A stretch of DNA of 55,238 nucleotides from a virus: positions 1 through 55,238 of IMG/VR virus record IMGVR_UViG_3300043436_001540; one strand, 5' to 3'. This document shows positions 18,327 to 27,840 of this stretch, one piece after another (position 1 is the stretch's first letter; every line of letters begins with the position of its first letter). The position numbers were made by a program, and so were the translations under genes. Below the pieces are notes generated by a model, which did not search any database, had not been told where the DNA came from, and was given only the letters and a program-made list of their open reading frames with translations.

Positions 18327-19688
18327 TTATTCTTGATGACGGAAATGAGCTAATTTCATACGTAATGGCTTTTTATCAGCTGGCAATTCAGTTGGGGTCT
18401 TTTCAACTTCTTCATTCTTCATGGCTTTTTTTGCTGCTTGTGCTGCTTGTTTAGCCTTAAATTTTTCATGTGCTGCCTTATTTGCATGCCATTCAGGGGA
18501 TCCATAAGGATGTGATTTAAACTTAAATTTTGGTTCTTTAAATTCTCTATCCCTTACAATATTAGCACCATCACCATCTTTAGCTTCAGTCTTAAATTCA
18601 GCGCTCTCGGTAGCACGAACTCTTGGTTCACCGGCAATACCAGGATATGCTTTTTTACCAGCAAGATTTACACCAGGTCTACGCTTCATCACTTGCTTGG
18701 TGGTTAATTCACCTGTGTTGGTCTTATCGGAAACTTTGCGAATGTAACGACGAACTAGATCACGAGAAATCTCGTCAATCTGATCAGCTTCTTCTTTCAC
18801 TTCTTTTGACTTGGAAGATTTAGCTTGTTGAGCACGCATCTTGTCTGCTTCTTTATCAGCTTTACGTGACGCTTTCAACATGTTACGATAGCCGCTGTCA
18901 CGGTATGAAGCTTCATCAATTTCAACTTCTTCTTTGATCTTATGGTCTGTGATTGTACCACCGTGCTTTTTAGCCCATGCCTTGGCTGCATCAGCTGGAC
19001 TTCCCATGCCTGACTTATATCCGGCACTATGGTTTTTACGACTATCACTTGCTTTTAGAGCATTGCCATCGGAGTCCTTAATCTTACGGATTTCATGACC
19101 TTTAGTACCATATGAACTATGGTCAAATACGCCCCAGTGACTTCCGTCGGGATGCTTAATGGTGTGATACTTCTGAGTTTTATGATTCCAATTGATCTGA
19201 ATCTCGTCAATCTGCTCAATTTCTTCATTCTTTAATCCACCCATCATGTTGCCATATGTTTTACGCATGACTGACTTAGCACTTATTGAAGGGCGCGGTT
19301 TACCTTTTTCATCTTTTTTACGATCGGCATCAATCTCGGCTTGAGTTGGCTTACGATATGCCTCTTCTTTTATTTCAGCACTTTCAGTAGCACTACGCGC
19401 ACGTTTTAAACTGTCGGCGCTTGGTGCACCTTTACTGCCCGGCGCCCGCATTCTTTCACCAGATCCCGCTTCGATACGCTTACGCTTGGCATGAATGTTT
19501 GCCCAAAGACCGGCGGCCTGTTCAGCCATTCCCTCTTTGATTTTGCCAATAGCCTTCGAAACTGCTTGACGACGCTTGTGTAGATATTCATCAGATGAAT
19601 CTGTATCGCCATCATTGTCGATATCTTTATCCTTAGCATTTTTATGCTTGCCTTTTAGGTCTTTATGATTAACTGGATCCAATGCCAT
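18327..19688 (-). CDS. head-internal protein with repeated protease-type sites
   Basis: 453 residues, strongly charged, mostly disordered-helical. An EF-hand-like loop DIDNDGDTDSSDEYL lies near residues 22-36. The block ATESAExKxEA occurs twice (near 100 and 375), and IDE or IKE followed by A, E or I recurs (EIKEEAY, EEIEQIDEIQ, VEIDEASY, QIDEISRD). T4 prohead protease gp21 cuts after (L/I)-x-E, so I infer a scaffold-core or internal head protein cut into peptides. A Trp-containing domain around 165-245 (HPDGSHWGVFDHSSYG) may be a folded unit. No enzyme motif is evident. Confidence 0.6.
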   Translation of the reverse strand: MALDPVNHKDLKGKHKNAKDKDIDNDGDTDSSDEYLHKRRQAVSKAIGKIKEGMAEQAAGLWANIHAKRKRIEAGSGERMRAPGSKGAPSADSLKRARSATESAEIKEEAYRKPTQAEIDADRKKDEKGKPRPSISAKSVMRKTYGNMMGGLKNEEIEQIDEIQINWNHKTQKYHTIKHPDGSHWGVFDHSSYGTKGHEIRKIKDSDGNALKASDSRKNHSAGYKSGMGSPADAAKAWAKKHGGTITDHKIKEEVEIDEASYRDSGYRNMLKASRKADKEADKMRAQQAKSSKSKEVKEEADQIDEISRDLVRRYIRKVSDKTNTGELTTKQVMKRRPGVNLAGKKAYPGIAGEPRVRATESAEFKTEAKDGDGANIVRDREFKEPKFKFKSHPYGSPEWHANKAAHEKFKAKQAAQAAKKAMKNEEVEKTPTELPADKKPLRMKLAHFRHQE

Positions 19689-19716
19689 TTTTATCTCCGT
19701 GAATTGTTTTAACTAT

Positions 19717-20169
19717 TTATTCATTCTCTTCATCGGGCTCTTCGTCCTCTTCGTCGGCTTCTTCATCAGCCGACATATTGACATATACGTCCGTGAGACT
19801 TTTGGATGCAGTTATAATTTCACTCAGTTGCCATCTTTTAACCATAATACCTTCGTCCATCATATCAAGGATCTCTTCAGCCGCCATAATAGCAGCATTG
19901 AGTTCGGATCTAGTCATGTCGTCCCATTCATTATACCCGGCTTCTTCTTCCATCTTTTTCTTTTTTCTCATCATATGGAAATCTTGAGCATCAATCTTAC
20001 CATTCTTATTGTGATCAAGTTTCTTTTGATCACCTTTAAGTTCTTCCTTGGTAAGGTTGAGTTTATCGGGAACCATTCTGGTGCGTGTTTTACCTTTTGA
20101 GTCTACATAATTTTCAGGCTTACGAGCAGCCGAATTAATAGCCTCTAATATTTGTGAAAACGTTTTCAT
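19717..20169 (-). CDS. acidic head-internal protein with capsid-targeting-like start
   Basis: 150 residues. The N-terminus MKTFSQILEAINSA resembles the T4 capsid-targeting peptide (MKTYQEFIAEA type). An EF-hand-like loop DHNKNGKIDAQDF lies near 52-64, and the tail is nearly all Asp and Glu (DEEADEEDEEPDEENE). I infer a packaged internal protein. Ca2+ binding is possible. Confidence 0.6.
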   Translation of the reverse strand: MKTFSQILEAINSAARKPENYVDSKGKTRTRMVPDKLNLTKEELKGDQKKLDHNKNGKIDAQDFHMMRKKKKMEEEAGYNEWDDMTRSELNAAIMAAEEILDMMDEGIMVKRWQLSEIITASKSLTDVYVNMSADEEADEEDEEPDEENE

Positions 20170-20172
20170 TTG

Positions 20173-21075
20173 TTATCCTAGCAATTTGGCTAATGTTTTT
20201 GGTCCCGCAACACCATCGGCTACAAGTCCATTCTTTGCTTGATATTCTTTAACGGCACGTTTGGTATTTGGTCCGAATACACCATCGGCAGGAGATAGCC
20301 CTAGTTTCGCCTGAAGAGCCTTAACAGTTTCACCACGCGAACCAATGTTTAGCGCTTCGGTTAGATCAAGATCTGATGAGGATGCAGACTGACTGGTAGT
20401 ATTGGTGATCTTAAGATTTGCAGGTGTTGGGGTGACCGATACTTTCCCACCGAGAACGGCAAGACCTTTTTCCCAACGTGCCTTACGATCCGCAAGTCCA
20501 ATATCGCCGCCATTAATAACTTTGGTCATCTTTACAATATCACCGGAATCAGCAATTGCATTGAGTTTCTTTGCGTTCCAGAACCAGCATGCCGATTCAA
20601 TTGCACCCTTTTCGGTTGCAACATAGACTGCTGCTTCCTCGGCAGTCATGCCTACAGATTTACCAAAGTTAGTATAGTTTTCACGGCCGGTCAATTGCTT
20701 AAGTCCACGACCACGGAATAGCCAACCGTCGCCTTCTTTTACGTTACCCATCTTTGATGTACGGAACTCATCCATGTAGACATAGTTAGCAATCTTTTCA
20801 GGCTTGCCAGCATATTCAGCAGCATTACGCTTCCCGGCGCCAAAATATCGAGGGAATATCTTGAGGAGAGTAGCTTCCTTATAATTTAGGTTTTCTTCTA
20901 GTGCAGTGAAGTTTGCACTCTCATGCGCGCACTGAGCAACAAATCCGACAATACGATTCGGTGTATTGATTTCGTACTTTGGAAAGATTTCCATCATTGC
21001 TTTATACCATGACGATACATTCTTATTTGTAGGGATCATTGCCGCTAGGTGTTCTTCTTTAAATTCAAAACTCAT
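20173..21075 (-). CDS. GH19-type endolysin with peptidoglycan-binding domain
   Basis: 300 residues. Residues 1-200 form a chitinase-19/lysozyme-like domain with QCAHESANFTALEEN (catalytic Glu about 52), FRGRGLKQLTGRENY, and VINGGDIGLADR. Residues about 237-300 form a PG_binding_1 domain (LNIGSRGETVKALQAKLG; DGVFGPNTKRAVKEYQ). It cleaves glycan strands of the cell wall. No signal peptide, so it needs a holin, or it is part of the virion given its place among head-internal genes. GAGGAG precedes the ATG. Confidence 0.88.
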   Translation of the reverse strand: MSFEFKEEHLAAMIPTNKNVSSWYKAMMEIFPKYEINTPNRIVGFVAQCAHESANFTALEENLNYKEATLLKIFPRYFGAGKRNAAEYAGKPEKIANYVYMDEFRTSKMGNVKEGDGWLFRGRGLKQLTGRENYTNFGKSVGMTAEEAAVYVATEKGAIESACWFWNAKKLNAIADSGDIVKMTKVINGGDIGLADRKARWEKGLAVLGGKVSVTPTPANLKITNTTSQSASSSDLDLTEALNIGSRGETVKALQAKLGLSPADGVFGPNTKRAVKEYQAKNGLVADGVAGPKTLAKLLG

Positions 21076-21086
21076 ATTAGTTCTCC

Positions 21087-24000
21087 TCAGTATGAAATAG
21101 ATTTATTTGGGCTAGTAAAGTTCTTCTTACGCATAATCGTTTTGAAGGTCACTTCTACTTCGCCATTTTTATAGTCGATAACAACAGGCATATTAAGATT
21201 TCTCTGAAGGTCCTTCAGAATGGCCTCAATGCCACGATTGCCTTTAATTTTCATGCCTTTATTGACATATACCTTTCGGAAAAAGTCCTTTAATTCCTTG
21301 ACATTAATGCAAGGCGTATTACGTTCGTCCGACATACGATCACCAAAGTGTCTTGTAAATTCGATATCAATGCCATAGTCATTCAATAGATTATCGGCGA
21401 ACTTCTCTAATTCATGAATATCAGCTTGTGAAATGAGCGCACATTGAGCTTCTTCATTAAGCATATTTTCAAATGCTTCATCAATAGTCTCTTCTTTTAA
21501 TCTATTGGTAATTTGTCTGAATCTACGATGCGCTTTTGCGTCAATTTGACGAGCTCTTTCAATACTAACATTTAACTCTTTTGCTATTTGTGCAAAGGTC
21601 ATACCATCAGAAACACGCATTTTATAAGCTTCAAGTTCTCTATCCCTAGCTGCCGCCGCTCTATCATCACCCGGTCTTGTTTTCTTATACATAGCAATTA
21701 TCTTTTGCAAATCAATTTTGGAATCAGCACTGATTGCTTCATTTACGCTTGAATGTGGTGTATCCTTTTTATATTTTTTAGTGAGTTTTGTAGTTCCCCA
21801 CTCACCTGCACCATATTCTTCACTACGAACCTTTGCAGCTAGATCAGAATCTGCCTTACCCCAGGTACCAGAGGATTTAGTAACAAAGGAATTGACACGT
21901 GCGTGACCCCACTGTGATGGGGTTGTTCCAGGTCTGTGACCTGTTTTCCATGCAGCCACTCCTCGGTTATAAACCTGGCGTAATATACCAATAGGCATGC
22001 CGGTCTTGTCGGCTTTTTTCTTTAACGAAGCTGTTGCATCTTCAAAAACTTCTGTATTCTCACCATACATTTGTCTATATTTTTTCGTATGTTTTGATTC
22101 TTTGGTTTTGGCTTCGGCATCACCTGGAGCTGGCGCATATGCACTTGGATCATTATCTGCTTTTTTGCCGTGATATTCAAAATGTCTTGCGCGATCATCT
22201 TTTTTATCCTTTGGCACACCCTTATAATATCCTTTGGGTTGTGTACCTGGTCTGGATTTAATATCTGGATCCTGTGGTGTAGTTGTTCCCTCTTTTACAG
22301 TCTGGGATTTAATCCATTCTTTTGCTTTTGGATGATCGGGAGTTTGTTTTGCCCATGCAGATATTTTACGATAGGTACCTAATACAGCACCTTCAAAATT
22401 GGACCCATCGGAATTATCAATGATGTACATCTTTTGGCTAAAGAAGTTCTGGAATTTACCAATATTCTTTTGAACGGCATTCCACATTGCTTCGACTTCA
22501 GCATCAGGTAATGATCTTGCCCGAGCACGATTACGATCCTTGGCAGTATTTAAATCGGTATTGACAAAGATCATAGCCACTTCATATCCGATATCACGGA
22601 GTTTCTTGGCCTGCTTTTCGATCTTTTCATAATCCTTACCGGTGCCATCAATCACAAGACCAAGACGACCATTCATTGCAAGGTCCATTCTCTTACCGGT
22701 AAGAGCCACAGCACCTCTACGAACCTCCTGACCTTTGTCAGAATAGATATCCTCAGGAGTTGTTTTAAGACCAGCCTTTGCAAGAGCTCTTTCAAATGCA
22801 TCATCTGAATTGATTACTTTAAAACCAAGAGAAGTCAAAGCAGTCTTACCTACGATAAATGACTTACCTGAGCCAGGGCCGCCAGCAAGGAATACAGCCT
22901 TGAAGATTGAAGGATCATTGACACCTTCAGTAATAGAGGCTGTTTCACACTGGCCGCAGCAGTTAGGTGTTCCGCAGTTTGGGTGTGCTAACATGTTTTC
23001 GAAAGCGGCGTCAACTGATTCGTATGCAATATGCTTTTTACTATGCTGTTTCTCACCGGCATATTTACGCATCATCTTTTTATAGATACCTGGTTCAATA
23101 CCACTGATATCTTCTGGAGTCGACTTATCAAACTCGTCAACATCACCGTCCTGATCTAAGTCAATACGACGATGCTTTTTGCTGATCTGATGTTTTAATG
23201 GAACATTAGGATCAAGTAAATGTGGATGAATATGCATTTCAGTCCAATTTGCAATATAAGCATTTACGGCATCAAAGCCGGCTTGCTCACTGATATTCGA
23301 TGCAGAATGATATACTGCTTCAATGAATGCTAAGTCTATACCTGATCTATCTGCTTTGTTCTTTAGAGCGACTTGAACTTTGGCGCTTTGATTTGCAATG
23401 GTCTCAAAAAGTTCATCGACGAGACCAATGAGTTCAACATCTTCAGTTACCTTACGATTACGCTTGAATCTAAAATTAGGATTTACAGTAGAATCTTTCC
23501 TGTATAGGGCACGATATCTCTTAGCCTCATCAAGGTATGTTTCAAAAGCTTCATTTACATTCTTTTTCTCTTGAGGTCCATGCATGATATGTTTGAATCT
23601 GATTAATTCATCCTTGCGCACTTGTGGTAAGAGTCTCTTTGCAAGTCTACCGATAGCTCTTTTACGCTTATCCACGAGTTTATCAATCTGAATCTTTTCA
23701 CTTGCAGATAAGGATCCGTATTGTTGACCCTTCGCGCCTGCAACTCTACGACGAATGAGTTCGATTGCTCTTTTGCGAGAACGTCTTTCAAGTGCGGTTG
23801 TTGGTGCTAATCTTTTTTGTGCACGGGCACGTGCCACTTTTAATCTTGGTTCAAGACGACGCATGACTTGAGCACGCTTCAGTCTTTGCTGAATTGAAAG
23901 TACTGCTTCCTCGAGCTCCAGACCTTCTGATATACGCATACCAGCACGGACAAGTTTATAGATATCATTACCGTGAGTTTTGAGTTTGGTTGGAAGACCC

Positions 24001-24557
24001 TTCTTAAAGGTCTCCTCGTCTCCGGCCAGTGCCAGAGCTCTCATCTTTGATGCAGACATACCTGTCACATCATCAGCATCTGGGTCACGCTCACCAGCCG
24101 ACACAACTTGAATTGAGTCGAAGGTGTATTCTTTGCCATTATATTTGGTGAGTAGTGTTTCAAAATCATTAACACGATCTTGACCGCCAACAAAAATAAT
24201 ATTCTTATATTTGCCCTGAAGTTGCTTCATGACATCAATAATGGTTTTTGCAGTTGACTTATAGACAATATTACCAAACGCGGATTTGGCAAGGTCGACC
24301 TTATCATCGTATGAAAGTGGATTCTTTTTAGGGTCCTGTGAGTGCGAAAGAAAGATATGTGGATCTGCTTTTTCTTTACGTGCAACTTCACGGATCTTAT
24401 TGACCAATTTTTCATGGCCTACTGTTACTGGGTTCATTCGGCCCCATGCAATAACAGCCGTTTTACCTGTGGCTTCAGTAATGGTTGGATTTAGTTCCAC
24501 AGTATTTTTAACTAATTCCTTTTGAGTCTTATCAGACTTCTTTTTAATCTTTTCCAT
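21087..24557 (-). CDS. 1156-residue head-delivered polyprotein candidate
   Basis: Domains in order: 31-200 nucleotidyltransferase of the cytidylyl/adenylyltransferase type (GRMNPVTVGH at 39-48; GMSASKMRA at 167-175); 225-330 very basic Arg-rich helical domain; 460-480 EF-hand-like loop (DLDQDGDVDEFDK); 526-538 Cys cluster; 552-735 P-loop kinase like polynucleotide kinase or zeta toxin (Walker A AGGPGSGKS 558-566); about 840-900 a phage domain with GHRPG; 970-1015 a helix-turn-helix like sigma region 4 (FAQIAKELNVSIERARQID); 1050-1145 a C-terminal domain (FTRHFGDRMSDERN). The joints carry (I/L/V)-x-E followed by A, G or D: 26-28 ITE, 342-344 LDE, 542-544 ITE, 754-756 VKE, 837-839 VFE, 938-940 VNE, 1025-1027 IDE, suggesting cutting by prohead protease. 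A TATAAATA lies 43 bp upstream. Confidence 0.72.
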   Translation of the reverse strand: MEKIKKKSDKTQKELVKNTVELNPTITEATGKTAVIAWGRMNPVTVGHEKLVNKIREVARKEKADPHIFLSHSQDPKKNPLSYDDKVDLAKSAFGNIVYKSTAKTIIDVMKQLQGKYKNIIFVGGQDRVNDFETLLTKYNGKEYTFDSIQVVSAGERDPDADDVTGMSASKMRALALAGDEETFKKGLPTKLKTHGNDIYKLVRAGMRISEGLELEEAVLSIQQRLKRAQVMRRLEPRLKVARARAQKRLAPTTALERRSRKRAIELIRRRVAGAKGQQYGSLSASEKIQIDKLVDKRKRAIGRLAKRLLPQVRKDELIRFKHIMHGPQEKKNVNEAFETYLDEAKRYRALYRKDSTVNPNFRFKRNRKVTEDVELIGLVDELFETIANQSAKVQVALKNKADRSGIDLAFIEAVYHSASNISEQAGFDAVNAYIANWTEMHIHPHLLDPNVPLKHQISKKHRRIDLDQDGDVDEFDKSTPEDISGIEPGIYKKMMRKYAGEKQHSKKHIAYESVDAAFENMLAHPNCGTPNCCGQCETASITEGVNDPSIFKAVFLAGGPGSGKSFIVGKTALTSLGFKVINSDDAFERALAKAGLKTTPEDIYSDKGQEVRRGAVALTGKRMDLAMNGRLGLVIDGTGKDYEKIEKQAKKLRDIGYEVAMIFVNTDLNTAKDRNRARARSLPDAEVEAMWNAVQKNIGKFQNFFSQKMYIIDNSDGSNFEGAVLGTYRKISAWAKQTPDHPKAKEWIKSQTVKEGTTTPQDPDIKSRPGTQPKGYYKGVPKDKKDDRARHFEYHGKKADNDPSAYAPAPGDAEAKTKESKHTKKYRQMYGENTEVFEDATASLKKKADKTGMPIGILRQVYNRGVAAWKTGHRPGTTPSQWGHARVNSFVTKSSGTWGKADSDLAAKVRSEEYGAGEWGTTKLTKKYKKDTPHSSVNEAISADSKIDLQKIIAMYKKTRPGDDRAAAARDRELEAYKMRVSDGMTFAQIAKELNVSIERARQIDAKAHRRFRQITNRLKEETIDEAFENMLNEEAQCALISQADIHELEKFADNLLNDYGIDIEFTRHFGDRMSDERNTPCINVKELKDFFRKVYVNKGMKIKGNRGIEAILKDLQRNLNMPVVIDYKNGEVEVTFKTIMRKKNFTSPNKSISY

Positions 24558-24599
24558 ATTATCTCCAATCGTAGGTCTACCGCAGCCTTACTACAATGG

Positions 24600-24607
24600 T
24601 ATTTATA
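24600..24607 (-). promoter_or_regulatory. T4-type late promoter
   Basis: Exact TATAAATA upstream of the polyprotein gene; it overlaps the end of the terminator that follows the DUF1127 gene. Confidence 0.7.
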
Positions 24608-24637
24608 AAAAATAAAAGCGGGCTCAAGGCCCGCCTT
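24608..24637 (-). terminator. rho-independent terminator
   Basis: GGCGGGC-CTTGA-GCCCGC hairpin then TTTTATTTTT on the minus strand, 22 nt after the DUF1127 gene stop. Confidence 0.85.
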
Positions 24638-24659
24638 TGTATTAATGCTATTTTAAATC

Positions 24660-24908
24660 TTATCGTGTTTTATTAAATGCAACTTCGTAAATAACACCAC
24701 GGCAGAGTCCGATATCGCGTAATTCGTAATCAGTCATCTTATTCAGGGTATTATATGTACTTTTCATCGCATAATATTCTGCTCTGCGTGTTTCAGCCTT
24801 TTCCAAAAACTTCATAAACTTTGAGTTTAAAAACGCGATATATACAGAGTCGATTTTAGTAATAAGTTTATATACTGTGTGTGATATGTCTAATCCTAGA
24901 GCGGTCAT
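24660..24908 (-). CDS. DUF1127 (YjiS-like) domain protein
   Basis: 82 residues when started at the ATG at 24908 (AAGG upstream); the longer TTG frame from 24962 would run through a terminator hairpin and is rejected. The C-terminal block LNKMTDYELRDIGLCRGVI is the DUF1127 signature. Such short Arg-rich domains are typical of alphaproteobacteria, where some act in RNA turnover, so this is probably of host origin. It is an isolated unit between two terminators. Confidence 0.72.
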   Translation of the reverse strand: MTALGLDISHTVYKLITKIDSVYIAFLNSKFMKFLEKAETRRAEYYAMKSTYNTLNKMTDYELRDIGLCRGVIYEVAFNKTR

Positions 24909-24926
24909 GTCCCTTACCTTTTTTCC

Positions 24927-24956
24927 AAATAAAAGGGAGACGTTATGCCTCCCTTT
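24927..24956 (-). terminator. rho-independent terminator
   Basis: AAAGGGAG/CTCCCTTT hairpin with 9-nt loop followed by TATTT, about 60 nt after the stop of the structural gene at 25019. Confidence 0.75.
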
Positions 24957-25018
24957 CGTCAATATTTATCATAAAAAGTCTTACATGTACATACACAATT
25001 TGGTATACCTGGTATTAC

Positions 25019-26320
25019 TTAACGTGTGATTTCTTCCCAGTCTAATGATCCATAGCAGGTCTGAGTATTTGTATCAGCCGCAACGGCAAGAGTGAAGGTT
25101 TCAGGTGTTGACGTCAAGCTGTTTCTTGCAAGTTGGAACTGAAACAACGCCTGCTTTAGGATGTCAAGAGAAGGCGACCCCTGATTCGAAGAATTGATAT
25201 ATCCGCTCGCAAGAGTTCGACCTCCGGCCATTGCAGTTCCAGCAAGTGTGTATTCTACTGATGAATCATCCCCTGCTGGAGTCCATGAGTCGGTAGTAAT
25301 TGTCGCACCAGCTATTAACTTCCAATTATAGTTGATACCATTACCTGTTCCTAGGAACGAAGCTGCAGTAGGAATTACGATAGCATCAAGACGTGTCGAC
25401 TGCAGCCGAATGGAAGCGACTGGATAGAAAGTACCAGCAGTAGCAAGGGTTTTAGCAGAAGTGATAAGTGTTCCTACAGCACCTTGTCGACCACGAAGTT
25501 CATATCCACCTTCAGAGATTACAGTAGAGCATACTTGTTTGAGTATACTACTTCCAGACGTGGATGCTGTATTTGTAATTTCATAGCGTAGCGGTAGAGA
25601 AGCTGTAGTGATATAGGTAGTACCGATTCGGTTTGCGTGATGGAATGAGTGACAATGTATAATCTGCCCATCAATGATAAATCCCATACGAACTGTACCA
25701 AGACCCAACCACTCAACGTCCATCCACATGATCTGTGCTTTTGTGATGTCGAGCGTACGAAGAGAAGGGCCGGTCCCATCAAGTGGGTCCAAATTCCAGT
25801 TGGCCTTTGTGACACGTGTCTCTTGTAGACTTCCACCAGTAGAGGTGCGTTCTACAAAGGATAGCGTACTTCCATCAAGTTCAAGATACATACCGTTCTG
25901 TGCACCATAGTATCCGACTCGTTGTCTAAGTCCTGTTTTCGCGGGGGCCATAACAAAGGTGTTGAGGTTGAGAAGTGATTTACCTGGCTGATAAGAAAAC
26001 ACCTTTGTAGTCTCACGAACTACTTCTGCACCAGATGCAGTGCTTACGTTTAAGTTTACTAAACCCTCATTCGCTGAAAATGAATATGTGCCACCCGCGG
26101 TATTTGCAGTTGCCCACAACCCATTGTCTCCAAATCGGTGAGACGAATCAAAGAGAGTAAGAGGTGTTGAAACTCTAGACCTGCCGAAAGCATCCACAGC
26201 CACGCCAGATGGATTTGCTGGACCAATATTGTTTCCATATTGGTCGGCCAACATGACGACTTCAAATAGCGTCTTGTTATCTCCCAAATATCCATGTGTA
26301 TTCTTATTAAATATAGCCAT
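25019..26320 (-). CDS. virion structural protein
   Basis: 433 residues, beta-rich, no signal peptide, starting MAIFNKNTHGYLGDNKTLFE. The block SSHRFGDNGLWATANTAGG and the long Gly/Ser/Thr-rich beta stretches resemble head-fibre or tail-surface proteins that recur in marine T4-like phages. Three Cys only. Its exact place in the virion cannot be seen from sequence. GGAGATAAATC precedes the ATG; a terminator follows. Confidence 0.65.
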   Translation of the reverse strand: MAIFNKNTHGYLGDNKTLFEVVMLADQYGNNIGPANPSGVAVDAFGRSRVSTPLTLFDSSHRFGDNGLWATANTAGGTYSFSANEGLVNLNVSTASGAEVVRETTKVFSYQPGKSLLNLNTFVMAPAKTGLRQRVGYYGAQNGMYLELDGSTLSFVERTSTGGSLQETRVTKANWNLDPLDGTGPSLRTLDITKAQIMWMDVEWLGLGTVRMGFIIDGQIIHCHSFHHANRIGTTYITTASLPLRYEITNTASTSGSSILKQVCSTVISEGGYELRGRQGAVGTLITSAKTLATAGTFYPVASIRLQSTRLDAIVIPTAASFLGTGNGINYNWKLIAGATITTDSWTPAGDDSSVEYTLAGTAMAGGRTLASGYINSSNQGSPSLDILKQALFQFQLARNSLTSTPETFTLAVAADTNTQTCYGSLDWEEITR

Positions 26321-26331
26321 GATTTATCTCC

Positions 26332-26610
26332 TTACCAAGCTTTACAAGACCAGTAGCGCGCTTTATCCTTCGGCTTTGGTACTGATGGGTCATCGCAACC
26401 GTGTCTCGCCCTAAATGACTTACGACGAGCTGGGTTATCTTTTTTAATTGTCATATTTGGATCGCCGAATTCGACTTTCTTTGCCTTGCCGTCACCATCT
26501 GGGTCGACGTATACCTTGGACTTTTTTACATCGCCTGAGGTAGGTTTATTGAGTGTAACCTCGCGGCCTTTATATGTGGCTTCGGAAATAAAGTCTTTAA
26601 ACGAGATCAT
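26332..26610 (-). CDS. DUF6321-like basic protein with capsid-targeting-like start
   Basis: 92 residues. With the start at 26610 (ATGA overlap with the upstream stop, AAAGGA 8 nt before) the protein begins MISFKDFISEA, very like the T4 capsid-targeting peptide, with ISE|A as a protease-type site. The rest is basic with GREVTLNKPTSGDVKKSKVY and ARRKSFRARHGCD, ending KARYWSCKAW, and recurs in phage head-delivered proteins. Function unknown; nucleic-acid binding is likely from the charge. Confidence 0.68.
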   Translation of the reverse strand: MISFKDFISEATYKGREVTLNKPTSGDVKKSKVYVDPDGDGKAKKVEFGDPNMTIKKDNPARRKSFRARHGCDDPSVPKPKDKARYWSCKAW

Positions 26611-27836
26611 TTTTGCCATCCTTTGATTGTATCTGGTGAGAAATTAGCGTGAGAGAACTGAAGTCTATCTATAAGTTTTACAGCATTTTTGCCCAGATGA
26701 TCAATCGCGACAAAGCCTTCCTGCTCGGTTACTTTATAGCCGTCGGCGGTTCGAATAAATGTGCCAACTTGTTTTGCTTTATCGAGCTTACGAACAATAA
26801 TAAGTTTTGCATCAACGATGTGATTATACAAATCAAACATGGCAACGATTTGAGACTTATCTGTCTCGACAAAATATCTCATAACCTCTTTTGTTTTCTC
26901 CTCGGCTTTAGCTTTACCGGCTGGAGTCTTAAGTTTGTCAATTTCTTTTCTATAGTGAGTAGTGAGATAAGTAACAAGATCGTCAACGAACTTAGTAGTA
27001 TTTCCAATGCGCTGTCCTTCCCTAACCTTAGTATTAATAAATGCTTTTACTCTCATTAGTAAATCTTCGTTATCAGAAATACCTTCGAGAGTATTGCGCT
27101 GGAGTTTTGAAAAAATCTTACCAGCGTCAGATAGAATCTTAGTGACTTGTTCAGTTTCGGTCTCTGTCATAGTAGCAGAACCTGAAACATCTTTGTACAT
27201 CGCATCTACCGCCCAGACGTTTTTCGACTTTTTGAATTTTGTTGCAATCTCTTCGCCAAAACTTGCTGACATTGTCTCAAAAGATTCTCCTCGATATGTA
27301 GTGTGCCAGACCACACCGATTCTGGAGGCAAGGATTTGTTTAGCAAGGAGGCTGTTTTTTGGTATCGCATAAACAATCGTGTTAGGATGGAAAGTAATAT
27401 ATTGTTCTCCATCAATCTTAACTTCTTTAATATCTTCTCTCGCATATAGAAAATCACCCTGCACAACGCCCTTGATACCAAGTTCGGGCAAATGGTCAAG
27501 AGCTAGTTTCAATTTTACATTCAATTCGCCAGAAGTATCTTCATCAACATCGGCATGAGTCTTGTACACCTTTGGATTCTTATTAAAGATTCCCTTCTTT
27601 GCCACAAAGAATTTACCATCAGAAGGATCTTGTCCAGCAAAGACAGCCGGAGCACCATCCCATTTGATAGTGACATTTACCTTATTGGACGACTTCCCAG
27701 CCAACATATCACGGAGCGCTTGTAGGAAATTAATAGCTTGACGAGTTCCGACGATACCGCCATTAAGAATATTATCCTCAAGATGTTCCATATGGGTGTT
27801 TTTGGCTTCGGCCAAGAACGAATTGAATCTGATCAT
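26607..27836 (-). CDS. packaged ligase-like nucleotidyltransferase candidate (DUF6267-like)
   Basis: 409 residues. Begins MIRFNSFLAEAKN, a capsid-targeting-like peptide. VTIKWDGAPAVFAG (about 57-70) matches motif I (KxDG, the Lys that carries AMP or GMP in ligases and capping enzymes); GVVQGDFLYA (about 123-132) fits motif III; EGFVAIDHLG and NAVKLIDR (about 370-390) fit motifs IV and V. An all-helical insert lies between. I infer a covalent nucleotidyltransferase, perhaps a DNA or RNA ligase, packed in the capsid. It forms an operon with 26332 and 27841 behind a late promoter. Confidence 0.68.
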   Translation of the reverse strand: MIRFNSFLAEAKNTHMEHLEDNILNGGIVGTRQAINFLQALRDMLAGKSSNKVNVTIKWDGAPAVFAGQDPSDGKFFVAKKGIFNKNPKVYKTHADVDEDTSGELNVKLKLALDHLPELGIKGVVQGDFLYAREDIKEVKIDGEQYITFHPNTIVYAIPKNSLLAKQILASRIGVVWHTTYRGESFETMSASFGEEIATKFKKSKNVWAVDAMYKDVSGSATMTETETEQVTKILSDAGKIFSKLQRNTLEGISDNEDLLMRVKAFINTKVREGQRIGNTTKFVDDLVTYLTTHYRKEIDKLKTPAGKAKAEEKTKEVMRYFVETDKSQIVAMFDLYNHIVDAKLIIVRKLDKAKQVGTFIRTADGYKVTEQEGFVAIDHLGKNAVKLIDRLQFSHANFSPDTIKGWQK

Positions 27837-27840
27837 GGTA

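Noticed and set aside
24909-24962. TTG start of the DUF1127 gene
   Set aside because: It would lie inside the terminator hairpin of the upstream gene; the ATG at 24908 is better placed.
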